Assembly: GCF_013408525.1 (NCBI RefSeq) | Contig: NZ_JACBZM010000001.1 | Coordinates: 4,971,001-5,035,000, forward strand | DNA length: 64,000 bases | Origin: Nocardioides aromaticivorans | Lineage (GTDB): Bacteria; Actinomycetota; Actinomycetes; Propionibacteriales; Nocardioidaceae | Direction of reading: 5' to 3' | Shown: positions 34,533 through 42,936 of the stretch, in pieces | How the letters are laid out: the number at the start of each line of letters is the position of its first letter | Numbering within the stretch: the stretch's first letter is position 1 | Notes under the pieces: generated by a model | The model's input: only the letters and a program-made list of their open reading frames with translations | Told to the model about the DNA's origin: nothing | Databases searched by the model: none | Position numbers and translations under genes: made by a program

Positions 34533-35992
34533 AACCCACGGTGCGACCACCAGGCGAGGACCTCGCGGGAGCCCCGGTACGCCGCCGTCATGACGCGGGC
34601 CGTCTCGAGAAGGAGCTCCGGCCGGTCGGCACCCGCAGCCCGTTGGGCCCGTTGCGCGAGCCCGGCGCCCTCCTCCCAAGCCGTGCCGTCGACCGGCAGC
34701 GGCAGCGCGGCCAGCTGGCGTGCGCTCACCTTCACCGAGCCGGGCGTCAGGCCGGTGCCGAGATAGCGGGCCGCGGCGTGCGCGACGACCGGCGGCGCGA
34801 GGGTGACGGCGAGCAGGCGCCACAGGTCGGCCGGGTCGTGCGGTACGACGCTCAGCACCGGCACCGACGGCAGCCAGGCGCCGGCCTCGTCGACGACCGC
34901 TTCGACCACCCGGCCCTGGGCGGCCACCAGGAGCTTGGGCACGAGGCGGGCGTCGGCCCAGCCGGCGAGCCGGCCGTCGGCGCGCAGCGCGGCGAGGTCG
35001 ACCGACGGGACGTCGTACGGCTGGCGGGCGAAGCGGGTCGGGGCGCTCCCCCAGCGCAGCTCGGCGGGGTCGATCAGCCCGCTGGTGACCAGGGGCGTGC
35101 CCGCCGGGTCGTCGTGGACGAAGGGCACGAGTCCGTAGTACTGGTCGCGGAAGTCGGCGGTGCAGGTCGCCAGGTCGCCGACGACACCCGACCCGGCAGG
35201 GAGGTGCGCGTCGGGGATCCCGAAGGACGGAGCGGCGAGGGCGCCCCAGTCGTCGGGGTCGGTGGCCGGTCCCGCGCCGACCCGCACGACCGGGACGCAG
35301 GTGAGCACGGGGGTGCCGTCGAAGACCGGCCGCGGCGAGCACCAGAAGTCGGTGATCGCGCCGCGCTCGGCGACAGCGGCGCGCACGGGCCCGGCGTCGC
35401 GCGCGGCGAGGACCGACAGCGGCTGCACGAGCGCGACCACACCGTCGTCGCCGACGAGGTCGAGGCAGCGGTGCAGGAACACCGCACTGGTGTCGGTGTA
35501 GGCACCCAGGCCCCGACGGCTGCCCTCCGACTGTCGGGCGGTACGACGACGGAGCTGGCCGAGGAACGGCGGGTTGCCCACGACCGCGGCGAACCTCCGG
35601 CCGGCCCAGGCCTCGAGGCCGTCGGCGACGACCACCTGCGCCGCGATCTGCTCCGGCGGGACCGAGGGATCCTCCGCCGCGAGCCGCTCGCGCGCGATCG
35701 CCACGGCCTCGGCGTCGAGATCCGAGCCGTGGACCGCCGCGACGCCCACGCGACGGGCGGCGGCGACGAGGAAGTGCCCGGCGCCGCAGGCCGGGTCGAG
35801 CACGGGCGCGCCCGCGGGCAGGCCGGCGAGCGCGCGGTCGAGCACCCACTCCACCAGCTCCGGCGGGGTGTAGAAGGCGCCGCGGCGGCGTCGCTCCTCC
35901 CGCTGCACGGCGAGGCCCTGCTCGTGGGCACGGGCCGCGGCGGCCGTGCGCTCGCGCGGGTCGGCGCGCGCCGACTGGTCCCCGCCCTGCAT
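34505..35992 (-). CDS. N6-adenine DNA methyltransferase, Eco57I/TaqI-like, apparently solitary
   Basis: 495 residues from the ATG at 35992. GAFYTPPELVEWVLDRAL (38-55), SAM-binding LDPACGAGHF (65-74) and catalytic NPPF (140-143) show a gamma-type amino-methyltransferase. The remaining 300 residues look like a TaqI/Eco57I-type specificity region. No nuclease motif, restriction gene or specificity subunit is nearby. It may methylate DNA as an orphan enzyme or be part of a system elsewhere. The promoter region is shared with the NAD salvage operon. Confidence 0.85.
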   Translation of the reverse strand: MQGGDQSARADPRERTAAAARAHEQGLAVQREERRRRGAFYTPPELVEWVLDRALAGLPAGAPVLDPACGAGHFLVAAARRVGVAAVHGSDLDAEAVAIARERLAAEDPSVPPEQIAAQVVVADGLEAWAGRRFAAVVGNPPFLGQLRRRTARQSEGSRRGLGAYTDTSAVFLHRCLDLVGDDGVVALVQPLSVLAARDAGPVRAAVAERGAITDFWCSPRPVFDGTPVLTCVPVVRVGAGPATDPDDWGALAAPSFGIPDAHLPAGSGVVGDLATCTADFRDQYYGLVPFVHDDPAGTPLVTSGLIDPAELRWGSAPTRFARQPYDVPSVDLAALRADGRLAGWADARLVPKLLVAAQGRVVEAVVDEAGAWLPSVPVLSVVPHDPADLWRLLAVTLAPPVVAHAAARYLGTGLTPGSVKVSARQLAALPLPVDGTAWEEGAGLAQRAQRAAGADRPELLLETARVMTAAYRGSREVLAWWSHRGLATQLPESS

Positions 35993-36015
35993 GATCGCAA
36001 AGGTAGGGCACACCT

Positions 36016-36038
36016 GTTATAGTCACTTTGACTACAAC
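36016..36038. promoter_or_regulatory. NrtR-type operator
   Basis: GTTATAGTCA-CTT-TGACTACAAC is a 23-base palindrome with one mismatched pair, AT-rich in a GC-rich region. It lies 15 bases upstream of pncB. The operon ends with nrtR, so this is the expected NrtR site and would also affect the divergent methyltransferase promoter. Confidence 0.8.
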
Positions 36039-36052
36039 ATCGAGGAGCAGCG

Positions 36053-37939
36053 ATGGAACGCACCGGACTACTCACCGACCGCTACGAGCTCACCATGCTG
36101 GACTCGTTCGTCCGCGACGGGAGTGTCGACCGGCCGGCCGTGTTCGAGGCCTTCGCCCGCCGCCTGCCCGACGGTCGGCGCTACGGGATGCTCGGCGGGC
36201 TCGGCCGCCTGCTCGACGCGATCGAGGCGTTCACCTTCGACGACGACGACGTCCGGTGGCTGCAGGAGGAGGGCGTGGTCAGCGAGCAGACCGCCGCCTG
36301 GCTGCGCGACTTCCGCTTCCGCGGCGACGTCGACGGCTACCGCGAGGGCGACCTCTACTTCCCCGGGAGCCCGGTCCTCGCCGTCACCGGCACGCTCGGC
36401 GAGTGCCTGCTGCTCGAGACGATCGTGCTCAGCATCCTCAACCACGACACTGCGATCGCCAGCGCGGCCGCCCGCATGGTCGACGCCGCGAAGGGCCGCC
36501 CGATCATCGAGATGGGCAGCCGTCGTACCCACGAGGAGGCGGCGGTCGCCACCGCACGGGCGGCGTACCTCGCGGGCTTCGGCTCGACCAGCAACCTCGC
36601 CGCCGGCCGACGGCACGGCGTCCCCACCGCCGGCACCGCAGCGCACGCGTTCACCCTCGCGCATGACACCGAGGCCGACGCCTTCCGCAGCCAGGTGGAG
36701 GCACTCGGCGCGGGTACCACCCTGCTCGTGGACACCTACGACATCGCCCAGGGCATCCGCACCGCGGTCGAGGTGGCCGGGCCGGCGCTCGGCGCCGTCC
36801 GCCTCGACTCGGGCGACCTCGCCGAGGAGTCGCACAAGGCCCGCGTCCTGCTCGACTCCCTGGGCGCGACGTCGACCCGGATCGTGGTGACCAGCGACCT
36901 CGACGAGTTCGTCATCGCCGCCCTCGCCGACGCACCCATCGACGGCTACGGCGTCGGCACCCGCGTCGCCACCGGCTCGGGCCACCCCACCGCGAGCATG
37001 GTCTACAAGCTGGTCGCCATCGCCGACGGCGACGGCGAGCCGATGCGCCCGGTCGCGAAGAAGTCGAAGGACAAGGCGTCGGTCGGGGGCCGCAAGCACC
37101 CCTACCGCGAGTACGACGCCGGCGGGATCCTCCGCGCCGAGTGGTTCACCGGCCAGGACTCCCCCACCCCGGGTCCGGATGCGCGACCCGTGCAGGTGCC
37201 GCTCGTCCGCGGCGGCGAGGTGGTGCACCGCCCGACCCTCGACGAGGTCCGCGCCTTCGCCGCCAGCACCCTCACCAGCCTCCCGGCCGACGCACGGGGC
37301 GTCGCCGCCGGGCCGCCGTACCTGACCACCACCCTGAGAGAGGACAGCGCCATGACCGACACCAAGCGCGCACTGATCGTCGTGGACGTGCAGAACGACT
37401 TCGTCGAGGGCGGCTCGCTCGGCGTCGCCGGCGGCCGCGAGGTCGCCGGCCGGATCAGCGAGCACCTCGCGGGACACGCCGCCGACTACGCGGTCATCGC
37501 CGCGTCGCGCGACTGGCACCACGCGGGCGACAGCAACGGCGGGCACTTCCACGAGCCCGGCGAGGACCCGAACTACGTGACCACCTGGCCCGTGCACTGC
37601 GTGCAGGGCGAGGCCGGCTCGGAGTACGCACCCGAGCTCGAGACCGGCGCCGTGACGCACCACGTCGTGAAGGGGATGGGCGTGCCGGCGTACTCCGCCT
37701 TCGAGGGGGTCACCGACGCCGGCGAGCGGCTCCTCGACGTGCTGAAGGCGGCCGGGGTGACCGAGGTCGACGTCACCGGCATCGCGACCGACTACTGCGT
37801 GCGGGCCACCGCGCTCGACGCCCGCGAGGCCGGCTTCGGGGTCCGGCTGCTCGCCGGGCTGCACGCCGGCGTCGCGCCCGAGTCGTCGGCGGCCGCCCTC
37901 GACGAGCTGGCCACGGCGGGCGTGGAGGTGCAGCGATGA
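36053..37939 (+). CDS. pncB: Nicotinate phosphoribosyltransferase, in frame with nicotinamidase (PncB-PncA)
   Basis: The frame is open for 628 codons. Residues 1 to about 430 are nicotinate phosphoribosyltransferase: [60 protein letters not shown] (only its start and end count here), VRLDSGDL and [13 protein letters not shown]. From Met434 it continues as a complete nicotinamidase. At the junction (37330-37352) the frame reads through CTGAGAGAGGACAGCGCC to ATG, while a TGA plus ribosome site sits one frame over. Either a true bifunctional protein or a one-base difference from two separate genes is possible. GAGGAG precedes the ATG at 36053. Confidence 0.88.
   Translation: MERTGLLTDRYELTMLDSFVRDGSVDRPAVFEAFARRLPDGRRYGMLGGLGRLLDAIEAFTFDDDDVRWLQEEGVVSEQTAAWLRDFRFRGDVDGYREGDLYFPGSPVLAVTGTLGECLLLETIVLSILNHDTAIASAAARMVDAAKGRPIIEMGSRRTHEEAAVATARAAYLAGFGSTSNLAAGRRHGVPTAGTAAHAFTLAHDTEADAFRSQVEALGAGTTLLVDTYDIAQGIRTAVEVAGPALGAVRLDSGDLAEESHKARVLLDSLGATSTRIVVTSDLDEFVIAALADAPIDGYGVGTRVATGSGHPTASMVYKLVAIADGDGEPMRPVAKKSKDKASVGGRKHPYREYDAGGILRAEWFTGQDSPTPGPDARPVQVPLVRGGEVVHRPTLDEVRAFAASTLTSLPADARGVAAGPPYLTTTLREDSAMTDTKRALIVVDVQNDFVEGGSLGVAGGREVAGRISEHLAGHAADYAVIAASRDWHHAGDSNGGHFHEPGEDPNYVTTWPVHCVQGEAGSEYAPELETGAVTHHVVKGMGVPAYSAFEGVTDAGERLLDVLKAAGVTEVDVTGIATDYCVRATALDAREAGFGVRLLAGLHAGVAPESSAAALDELATAGVEVQR
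37352..37939 (+). CDS. pncA: Nicotinamidase (C-terminal part of the fused frame, possible independent start)
   Basis: From the ATG at 37352 the 195-residue product is a full-length nicotinamidase. Catalytic Asp lies in [16 protein letters not shown], the metal and substrate site in [16 protein letters not shown], and the nucleophile Cys in [17 protein letters not shown]. It hydrolyses nicotinamide to nicotinate, the substrate of PncB. GAGAGAGGAC 9 bases upstream of the ATG could initiate translation independently even within the fused frame. The stop overlaps nrtR by ATGA. Confidence 0.75.
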   Translation: MTDTKRALIVVDVQNDFVEGGSLGVAGGREVAGRISEHLAGHAADYAVIAASRDWHHAGDSNGGHFHEPGEDPNYVTTWPVHCVQGEAGSEYAPELETGAVTHHVVKGMGVPAYSAFEGVTDAGERLLDVLKAAGVTEVDVTGIATDYCVRATALDAREAGFGVRLLAGLHAGVAPESSAAALDELATAGVEVQR

Positions 37940-38646
37940 GCAAGACGTCGACGGAGCACCCGCCCTTCGCAGTGGCGGTGGACCTCGCGATCTTCACCAT
38001 CCGCGACGGCTCCCTGGCCGTGTTGCTGGTCGAGCGTGGCGAGGAGCCGTTCGCGGGCTCGTGGGCCCTGCCCGGCGGCTTCGTCGAGCCGGACGAGGAC
38101 GCCGAGCAGGCCGCGTGGCGCGAGCTGCGCGAGGAGACCGGGGTCGACCGCTTCCCCGGCCACCTCGAGCAGCTGCGCACCTACTCCGCGCCGGACCGCG
38201 ACCCGCGGATGCGGGTCGTCTCGGTGGCCCACGTGGCGCTCGCGCCCGACCTGCCCGAGCCGCAGGCCGGCACCGACGCAGCCGACGCCCGCTGGTGGGT
38301 GGTCGACGACCTCCTGGAGGGCGAGGACGGCCCGACCCTCGCGTTCGATCACCGCCAGATCCTCGTCGACGCCCGCGAGCGGGTGCGCGCCAAGCTGGAG
38401 TACACGACGCTGGCCACCGAGTTCGTCGCCGAGCCCTTCACGCTCCCCGAGCTGCGCCGTGTGTACGCCGCCGTCTGGGGCACTCCCCCGGACCTGGGCA
38501 ACTTCCGCCGCAAGGTCCTCGGCACGGAGGGCTTCGTCGTCCCGACCGACGCCCGCGGCGAGGCGACCGAGGCCGGCGGCCGTCCGGCGCTGCTCTACCG
38601 GCGCGGGCCGGCGACCGTCGTCCAGCCTCCGATGGCACGGGGCTGA
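37936..38646 (+). CDS. nrtR: NrtR-type Nudix transcriptional regulator of NAD metabolism
   Basis: 236 residues. The N-terminal Nudix domain opens with [19 protein letters not shown] and has a complete Nudix box (GGFVEPD, then REETGV, residues 48-70). The C-terminal winged helix ([40 protein letters not shown]) is the NrtR DNA-binding domain. NrtR usually represses NAD salvage and synthesis genes and is released by ADP-ribose. The ATGA overlap with pncA and the palindrome before pncB indicate autoregulation. Many NrtR proteins have a decayed Nudix box; this one appears intact, so hydrolase activity is possible. Confidence 0.92.
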   Translation: MSKTSTEHPPFAVAVDLAIFTIRDGSLAVLLVERGEEPFAGSWALPGGFVEPDEDAEQAAWRELREETGVDRFPGHLEQLRTYSAPDRDPRMRVVSVAHVALAPDLPEPQAGTDAADARWWVVDDLLEGEDGPTLAFDHRQILVDARERVRAKLEYTTLATEFVAEPFTLPELRRVYAAVWGTPPDLGNFRRKVLGTEGFVVPTDARGEATEAGGRPALLYRRGPATVVQPPMARG

Positions 38647-38653
38647 ACCTTCC

Positions 38654-38669
38654 TCAACCCAACGGTTGA
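38654..38669. promoter_or_regulatory. ArsR operator O1
   Basis: TCAACC-CAAC-GGTTGA, perfect 6-base arms with a 4-base spacer, overlapping the TTGACA -35 hexamer of the arsR-type gene. It is identical in arms and spacing to O2. Confidence 0.7.
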
Positions 38670-38694
38670 CAAAGCACGACAGCCGGCGTTTACT
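38666..38694 (+). promoter_or_regulatory. Near-consensus promoter of the ArsR-SRPBCC operon
   Basis: TTGACA at 38666-38671, 17 bases, then TTTACT at 38689-38694. The expected transcription start is about 38700-38702, at the ATG itself, so the mRNA should be leaderless. Confidence 0.65.
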
Positions 38695-38709
38695 CAACCG
38701 CATGGTTGA
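38694..38709. promoter_or_regulatory. ArsR operator O2, spanning the start codon
   Basis: TCAACC-GCAT-GGTTGA, with the ATG inside the spacer and right arm. Its centre is 40 bases from that of O1, about four helical turns, so two dimers would sit on the same face of DNA and enclose the promoter. Confidence 0.7.
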
Positions 38710-39085
38710 ACAAGACGACCAGCTGTCGCGGGTCTTCGGCGCCCTCGCCGACCCGACCCGGCGTGACATGGTGGCCCGCCTGGCCGCCGGTGACGCGACC
38801 GTGAGCGAGCTCGCGGCGCCGTACGACGTGTCCCTCCAGGCCGTCTCCAAGCACCTCAAGGTGCTCGAGGAGGCCGGCCTGGTGCGGCGCAGTCGTGACG
38901 CGCAGCGGCGGCCGGTGCACCTGGATGCGGAGGTGTTCGACCTCATGACGAAGTGGATCGAGCGGTACCAGCAGCAGGCCGAGGAGCGCTACCAGCGCCT
39001 CGACCAGGTCCTCGCCCGGATGCAGGGCAAGGACTCCGACATCAGCCAGAGCACCGGCGAGCAGCAGCGAGGAGCAGCAGGATGA
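38702..39085 (+). CDS. ArsR-family transcriptional repressor
   Basis: 127 residues from the ATG at 38702. Winged helix-turn-helix of the SRPBCC-linked ArsR group: VFGALADPTRRDMVARLAAGD, VSELAAPYDVSLQAVSKHLKVLEEAGLV, RRPVHLDAEVF, then a charged helical tail (IERYQQQAEERYQRLDQVL). No metal-binding CxC is present, so it is not an arsenic sensor. Two operators enclose its leaderless promoter, implying autorepression. The stop overlaps the SRPBCC gene (ATGA). Confidence 0.9.
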   Translation: MVEQDDQLSRVFGALADPTRRDMVARLAAGDATVSELAAPYDVSLQAVSKHLKVLEEAGLVRRSRDAQRRPVHLDAEVFDLMTKWIERYQQQAEERYQRLDQVLARMQGKDSDISQSTGEQQRGAAG

Positions 39086-39591
39086 GCACCATGACCACCC
39101 CCTCCCCCGGCACCACCATCGAGGCCGACCCCGACGTCCCGACCGTCCGGATCGTGCGCGAGTTCGACGCCCCGCGCGAGCTCGTCTACCGCGCGCACGT
39201 CGAGCCCGAGCTCGTGAAGCAGTGGCTGGGCCCGCACTCGATCGGCATGGACATCGACGTCTGGGACATCCGCACCGGCGGCGAGTACCGCTACACCGCC
39301 ACCCGCGACGGCGAGGAGATCGCCCACTTCTACGGGTCGGTGCACCGGGTCGACCCGAACGAGAAGATCGTGCAGACCTTCGGCTTCGAGGAGATGCCCG
39401 ACGCGGTCAGCCTCGACACGCTGTTCTTCCACGAGCTCCCCGGCGGCCGAACCCGCCTCGAGGCGCTCTCGGTGGTCTACGACTTCGAGTCGCGCGCCGG
39501 CATGCTGGCCAGCGGCATGGAGGTCGGCGTCAACGAGGGGTACGACGCCCTCGACGCCCTGCTCGCGCGGCTGACCGGAGCGGAGCAGTGA
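39082..39591 (+). CDS. SRPBCC/AHSA1-domain protein
   Basis: 169 residues. The START/Bet v 1-like fold markers are VRIVREFDAPRELVYRAHVEPELVKQWLGP, WDIRTGGEYRYTATRDG, EEIAHFYGSVHRVDPNEKIVQTF and the C-terminal GMEVGVNEGYDALDALLARL helix (motifs at about 25-55, 66-80, 82-102 and 150-168). Such proteins bind small hydrophobic ligands and are routinely encoded with this ArsR type; function unknown. Overlaps of 4 bases with both neighbours show a three-gene operon. Confidence 0.88.
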   Translation: MSTMTTPSPGTTIEADPDVPTVRIVREFDAPRELVYRAHVEPELVKQWLGPHSIGMDIDVWDIRTGGEYRYTATRDGEEIAHFYGSVHRVDPNEKIVQTFGFEEMPDAVSLDTLFFHELPGGRTRLEALSVVYDFESRAGMLASGMEVGVNEGYDALDALLARLTGAEQ

Positions 39592-40154
39592 TCCCGGAGG
39601 GCGCGGCGGAGGAGCACCGCAGCATCGCGGGCACCTTCGGCGAGAAGGTGCGCGGGGTGGGCGACTGGGACGCGCCGACCCCGGTCGCGCAGTGGCGGGC
39701 CCGCGACGTCGTACGCCACCTGGTCGAGTGGTTCCCGGCCTTCCTCGCGGACGGCTCCGACATCAAGCTGGCGCCGGGACCCGACGTCGACGCCGACCCG
39801 GTGGCCGCGTGGGAGCACCACGCCGCGGCGGTCCAGGCGGTGCTCGACGACCCCGCCAACGCCGACGTCACCTTCGCCCACCCGCGGCTGCCGCAGATGC
39901 CGCTGCCCCGCGCGATCGGCGAGTTCTACACCGGCGACGTCTTCATGCACACCTGGGACCTCGCCCGCGCCACGGGCCAGGACGACACCCTCGACGCGGA
40001 GCGCTGCGAGGTGATGGTCCGCGGCATGGAGCCGCTCGACGAGATGCTGCGCCAGAGCGGCCAGTACGGCGCCCGCGTGCCGGTCCCGGACGACGCCAGC
40101 TGGCAGGACCGGCTGATCGGCTTCATCGGCCGCGACCCGGGCTGGACGCCCTGA
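39588..40154 (+). CDS. TIGR03086-family (mycothiol-dependent DinB-like) protein
   Basis: 188 residues from the GTG at 39588, which overlaps the SRPBCC stop by GTGA. TPVAQWRARDVVRHLVEWFP near residues 32-50 and FYTGDVFMHTWDLARATGQD near 110-128 are the conserved metal-site blocks of this actinobacterial family, related to mycothiol-dependent maleylpyruvate isomerase. A metal-dependent thiol transferase role is likely by family; substrate unknown. Confidence 0.85.
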   Translation: MIPEGAAEEHRSIAGTFGEKVRGVGDWDAPTPVAQWRARDVVRHLVEWFPAFLADGSDIKLAPGPDVDADPVAAWEHHAAAVQAVLDDPANADVTFAHPRLPQMPLPRAIGEFYTGDVFMHTWDLARATGQDDTLDAERCEVMVRGMEPLDEMLRQSGQYGARVPVPDDASWQDRLIGFIGRDPGWTP

Positions 40155-40201
40155 GCGATATCCGGTCGAACGATGTCGGTGGCCGGGCCTAGCCTGCTCG
40201 C

Positions 40202-40549
40202 ATGGCGTACGACGAAGGGCTGGCCGGCCGGCTGCGCGACCTCCTCGACCAGGAGCCCGCGGTCGACGGCCACGAGCTGACCGAGAAGAAGATGTTCGGC
40301 GGGCTCGCCTTCCTCGTCGGCGGCAACATGGCGGTCGCCGCCAGCGGCCAGGGCGGGATCCTGGTCCGGGTCGACCCCGCCGAGGGCGACGAGCTCGTCG
40401 CGACGACCGCGGCCCACCCGATGGAGATGCGCGGCCGGTCGATGAGCGGCTGGCTCCGCGTCGACCACGACGACGTCGCCGACGACGCCACCCTGGCCAC
40501 CTGGGTGCGGCGCGGCGCGTCGTACGCCGCCGGCCTCCCCGCGAAGTGA
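40202..40549 (+). CDS. TfoX/Sxy N-terminal-domain protein
   Basis: 115 residues. LTEKKMFGGLAFLVGGNMAVAA and GWLRVDHDDVADDATLATWV are the TfoX-N pattern. In gamma-proteobacteria TfoX/Sxy governs competence genes; in actinobacteria these single-domain proteins are common and not known to do so. It follows the ArsR operon after a 47-base gap and may be independently transcribed. Confidence 0.85.
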   Translation: MAYDEGLAGRLRDLLDQEPAVDGHELTEKKMFGGLAFLVGGNMAVAASGQGGILVRVDPAEGDELVATTAAHPMEMRGRSMSGWLRVDHDDVADDATLATWVRRGASYAAGLPAK

Positions 40550-40559
40550 GCCGCCGCCG

Positions 40560-41825
40560 ATGAGGAGCTTCTGGGCAGCGCTGCCCACCGAGGGCCGGTG
40601 GCTGCTGTCGACCGTCGCGATCCAGACCCTGGGCCGCGGGCTGACCCTGCCGTTCACGCTGATCTACCTGCACGAGGTGCGCGGCTTCGACCTCGGGCTG
40701 TCCGGCACGCTGATGGCGCTGATCGCGATCGTCGGCCTGCTGGTGACCGGGCCCGGCGGTGCGCTGACCGACCGCTACGGCGCCCGGGCGATCCTGATCA
40801 CCGGCATCAGCGCGATGATCGTCGGCAATGTCGTCCTGGCGTTCGCCACCACGCCGCTGGTCGCCGGGATCGCGCTGGTGCTGATCGGCTTCAACTTCGG
40901 CGTCTCGTGGCCGGCGTTCAACGCCCTCATCGCCGCCGTCGTCTCGGGCGACCTGCGCCAGCAGTACTTCGGCATCAACTTCGCCCTGGTCAACCTCGGC
41001 ATCGGCGTCGGCGGGATCGTCGGCGGGATCTTCGCCGACGTCGACCGCCCCGGCACCTTCACCGCGATCTTCCTGGGCGACGCGATCTCCGGACTGGTCC
41101 CGATGGCGCTCCTGCTCGGGCCGCTGCGCCACGTCCACGGTCGCGCAACGGCGCCCGACGACGGCGACGAGGCGCCCGCCGTCTGCTATCTCTCGATCCT
41201 GCGCCAGCCGGCCGTGCGGTGGCTGACGGCGCTGACCTTCGTCGCGATGTTCATCGGCTACGGCCAGCTCGAGGCGGGCCTGCCCGGCTTCGCCCGGCAG
41301 GCGGCCGAGGTCTCGACCCGCACGGTGGGTCTCGCGTTCGCGGTCAACACGGCGGTGATCGTGCTGCTGCAGTTCACCGTGCTCAACCGGATCAGCGGTC
41401 GCCTCCGCACCCGCGTCATGGTGGTGATGGCCGTGATCTGGGCCGGGGCGTGGGGACTGCTCGGCCTCGCCGGTGCCGTCCCCGGCGGCGCCGTCGCCGT
41501 CGCGGGGGTGCTCGGCTTCATGGCCGTCTTCGCCCTCGGCGAGACGCTCCTGCAGCCGACCGTCCCGGCGATGAGCAACGACCTCGCCGCCGACCACACC
41601 CGCGGGCGCTACAACGCGATCAGCGCCGCCGCCTTCCAGGCGGGCGCCATCGCCGGACCGGTCGTCGCGGGCTTCCTGCTCGACCACGACCTGTGGTCGG
41701 CGTACGTCGTGCTGATGGTGGTCGGCTGCGTCGCGATCGCCGCCATGGCGCTGGTGCTCGAGCGGCACGTTCCCGAGACGGCCAACGGCCGGAGCCCGGA
41801 GGCCCCGGCCGAGGTCGCGTCCTAG
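40560..41825 (+). CDS. Major facilitator superfamily transporter
   Basis: 421 residues with 12 predicted helices. TGPGGALTDRYGARAILITG after TM2 is the MFS motif A, and GFNFGVSWPAFNALIAAVV lies in TM4-TM5. The second half includes LGETLLQPTVPAMSNDLAAD and a matching GRYNAISAAAFQAGAIAGP. This resembles the MdtH/efflux-like group. Substrate unknown. It starts 10 bases after tfoX-type stop, so co-transcription is probable. Confidence 0.88.
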   Translation: MRSFWAALPTEGRWLLSTVAIQTLGRGLTLPFTLIYLHEVRGFDLGLSGTLMALIAIVGLLVTGPGGALTDRYGARAILITGISAMIVGNVVLAFATTPLVAGIALVLIGFNFGVSWPAFNALIAAVVSGDLRQQYFGINFALVNLGIGVGGIVGGIFADVDRPGTFTAIFLGDAISGLVPMALLLGPLRHVHGRATAPDDGDEAPAVCYLSILRQPAVRWLTALTFVAMFIGYGQLEAGLPGFARQAAEVSTRTVGLAFAVNTAVIVLLQFTVLNRISGRLRTRVMVVMAVIWAGAWGLLGLAGAVPGGAVAVAGVLGFMAVFALGETLLQPTVPAMSNDLAADHTRGRYNAISAAAFQAGAIAGPVVAGFLLDHDLWSAYVVLMVVGCVAIAAMALVLERHVPETANGRSPEAPAEVAS

Positions 41826-41829
41826 CGTC

Positions 41830-42936
41830 CTACAGGGCTCCGGTGCCGCCGAGCGACGGGAAGACGGCGGGGTCGTCGACGGCGAACTCGAGGACCAGCC
41901 GCTGCAGGCCGGTGGTGGGGTCGACGGCGACCACCCGCTGCGGGCCGACGTCCTGCGCCACGACGACGACCTCGTCGCCGCTCCAGCCCACGGGCGTGAG
42001 GAAGAACGCGTCGTCGACCGTGATCGGGGTCCGCTTCCCGCTCGCGACGTCGTAGACCGACACGAGCCCGGAGGCCGGCGCCTGGTAGGCCATCAGGCCG
42101 CTGTTGCGCCACGCCACCGTGGTGCTGACCGGGACCTCGCCGCTCTCCTGGACCGCCCCGCTGTCCGACGCGACGCCGAGCTTCGCGGTTCGCTCGCTGC
42201 CGCGTCGCAGCACGATCCCGCCGGGGCTGAGGCCCGCGAACCGGAGCTCGCCCGTGCGCAGGGTGACCACGTCACCCGCGGTGGTGCGCATCCGCTGGGT
42301 CGCGCCGTCCTGCCAGTAGAGGCGGCCCTCGCCGTCGAAGCCCCACAGCCACGGGTCCTCCCCCGAGGGCTGGTCGGCGAGCGGGATCGTGTCGACGACG
42401 GCGCCGCTGGCGACGTCCCAGATGCGCACCGACGTGGTCGCGTCGCTGCCGACGGGAGCCGCGGCGAGAGCACCGTTCCCGGTGACCGTGGCCCCGAAGA
42501 CGCCGTCCAGGAAGGGCAGGTCCTCGAGCCGGTCCCCGACCAGACGCTGCCAGGAGACCCCGCCGCCGTCCTCGTCGACGCTGGTGACCAGCAGCTGGGA
42601 CCCGGTGACCTGCAGGGCGCTCGCCGTGGTCGGGATCGTCAGGTCGCCGGCGTGCAGCTCGCCGTCCAGCAGGTAGGGCACCGAGATCCCGTGCGGGAGC
42701 TCCGGGTCCTTCGTCGGCGGCGCCGGGTCGTCGCCCCGGTTCGCCAGACCGATCGGTACGGCGACCGCCGCCACCGCCGCGGCCGCGGCCAGGCCGAGGG
42801 CGAGCGTGCGCCGCCGGGTCCAGCGCGGGTCGGCGGCAGGGGTGGCGAACAGGTCCATCGGCACCGGCGGCACGTCCGCCTGCGCGGCGCGCTCCTCGAA
42901 GAGCGCGATCAGGTCTCGCTCGAGCTGGTCGGTCAT
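41830..42936 (-). CDS. Membrane-anchored propeller-like protein paired with a SigE-family sigma factor
   Basis: 368 residues from the ATG at 42936, which overlaps the sigma-factor stop (TGATG). The N-terminal cytoplasmic 45 residues (TDQLERDLIALFEERAAQAD, RWTRRRTLALGL) precede a transmembrane helix at about 45-65. The outer 300 residues are WD/propeller-like repeats (VRIWDVASGAVVDTIPLADQ, VSVYDVASGKRTPITVDD). The layout, a short inner segment coupled to an outer sensor, fits an anti-sigma-like partner, though no zinc anti-sigma HxxxCxxC motif is present. Confidence 0.75.
   Translation of the reverse strand: MTDQLERDLIALFEERAAQADVPPVPMDLFATPAADPRWTRRRTLALGLAAAAAVAAVAVPIGLANRGDDPAPPTKDPELPHGISVPYLLDGELHAGDLTIPTTASALQVTGSQLLVTSVDEDGGGVSWQRLVGDRLEDLPFLDGVFGATVTGNGALAAAPVGSDATTSVRIWDVASGAVVDTIPLADQPSGEDPWLWGFDGEGRLYWQDGATQRMRTTAGDVVTLRTGELRFAGLSPGGIVLRRGSERTAKLGVASDSGAVQESGEVPVSTTVAWRNSGLMAYQAPASGLVSVYDVASGKRTPITVDDAFFLTPVGWSGDEVVVVAQDVGPQRVVAVDPTTGLQRLVLEFAVDDPAVFPSLGGTGAL

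Noticed and set aside
34505..35992. Restriction-modification or phage-defence island
   Set aside because: Only a methyltransferase is present. Flanking genes are metabolic (hut, NAD salvage), and there is no nuclease, integrase or compositional break.
36053..36120. Riboswitch control of NAD genes
   Set aside because: The upstream region is too short and holds an NrtR-type palindrome instead.
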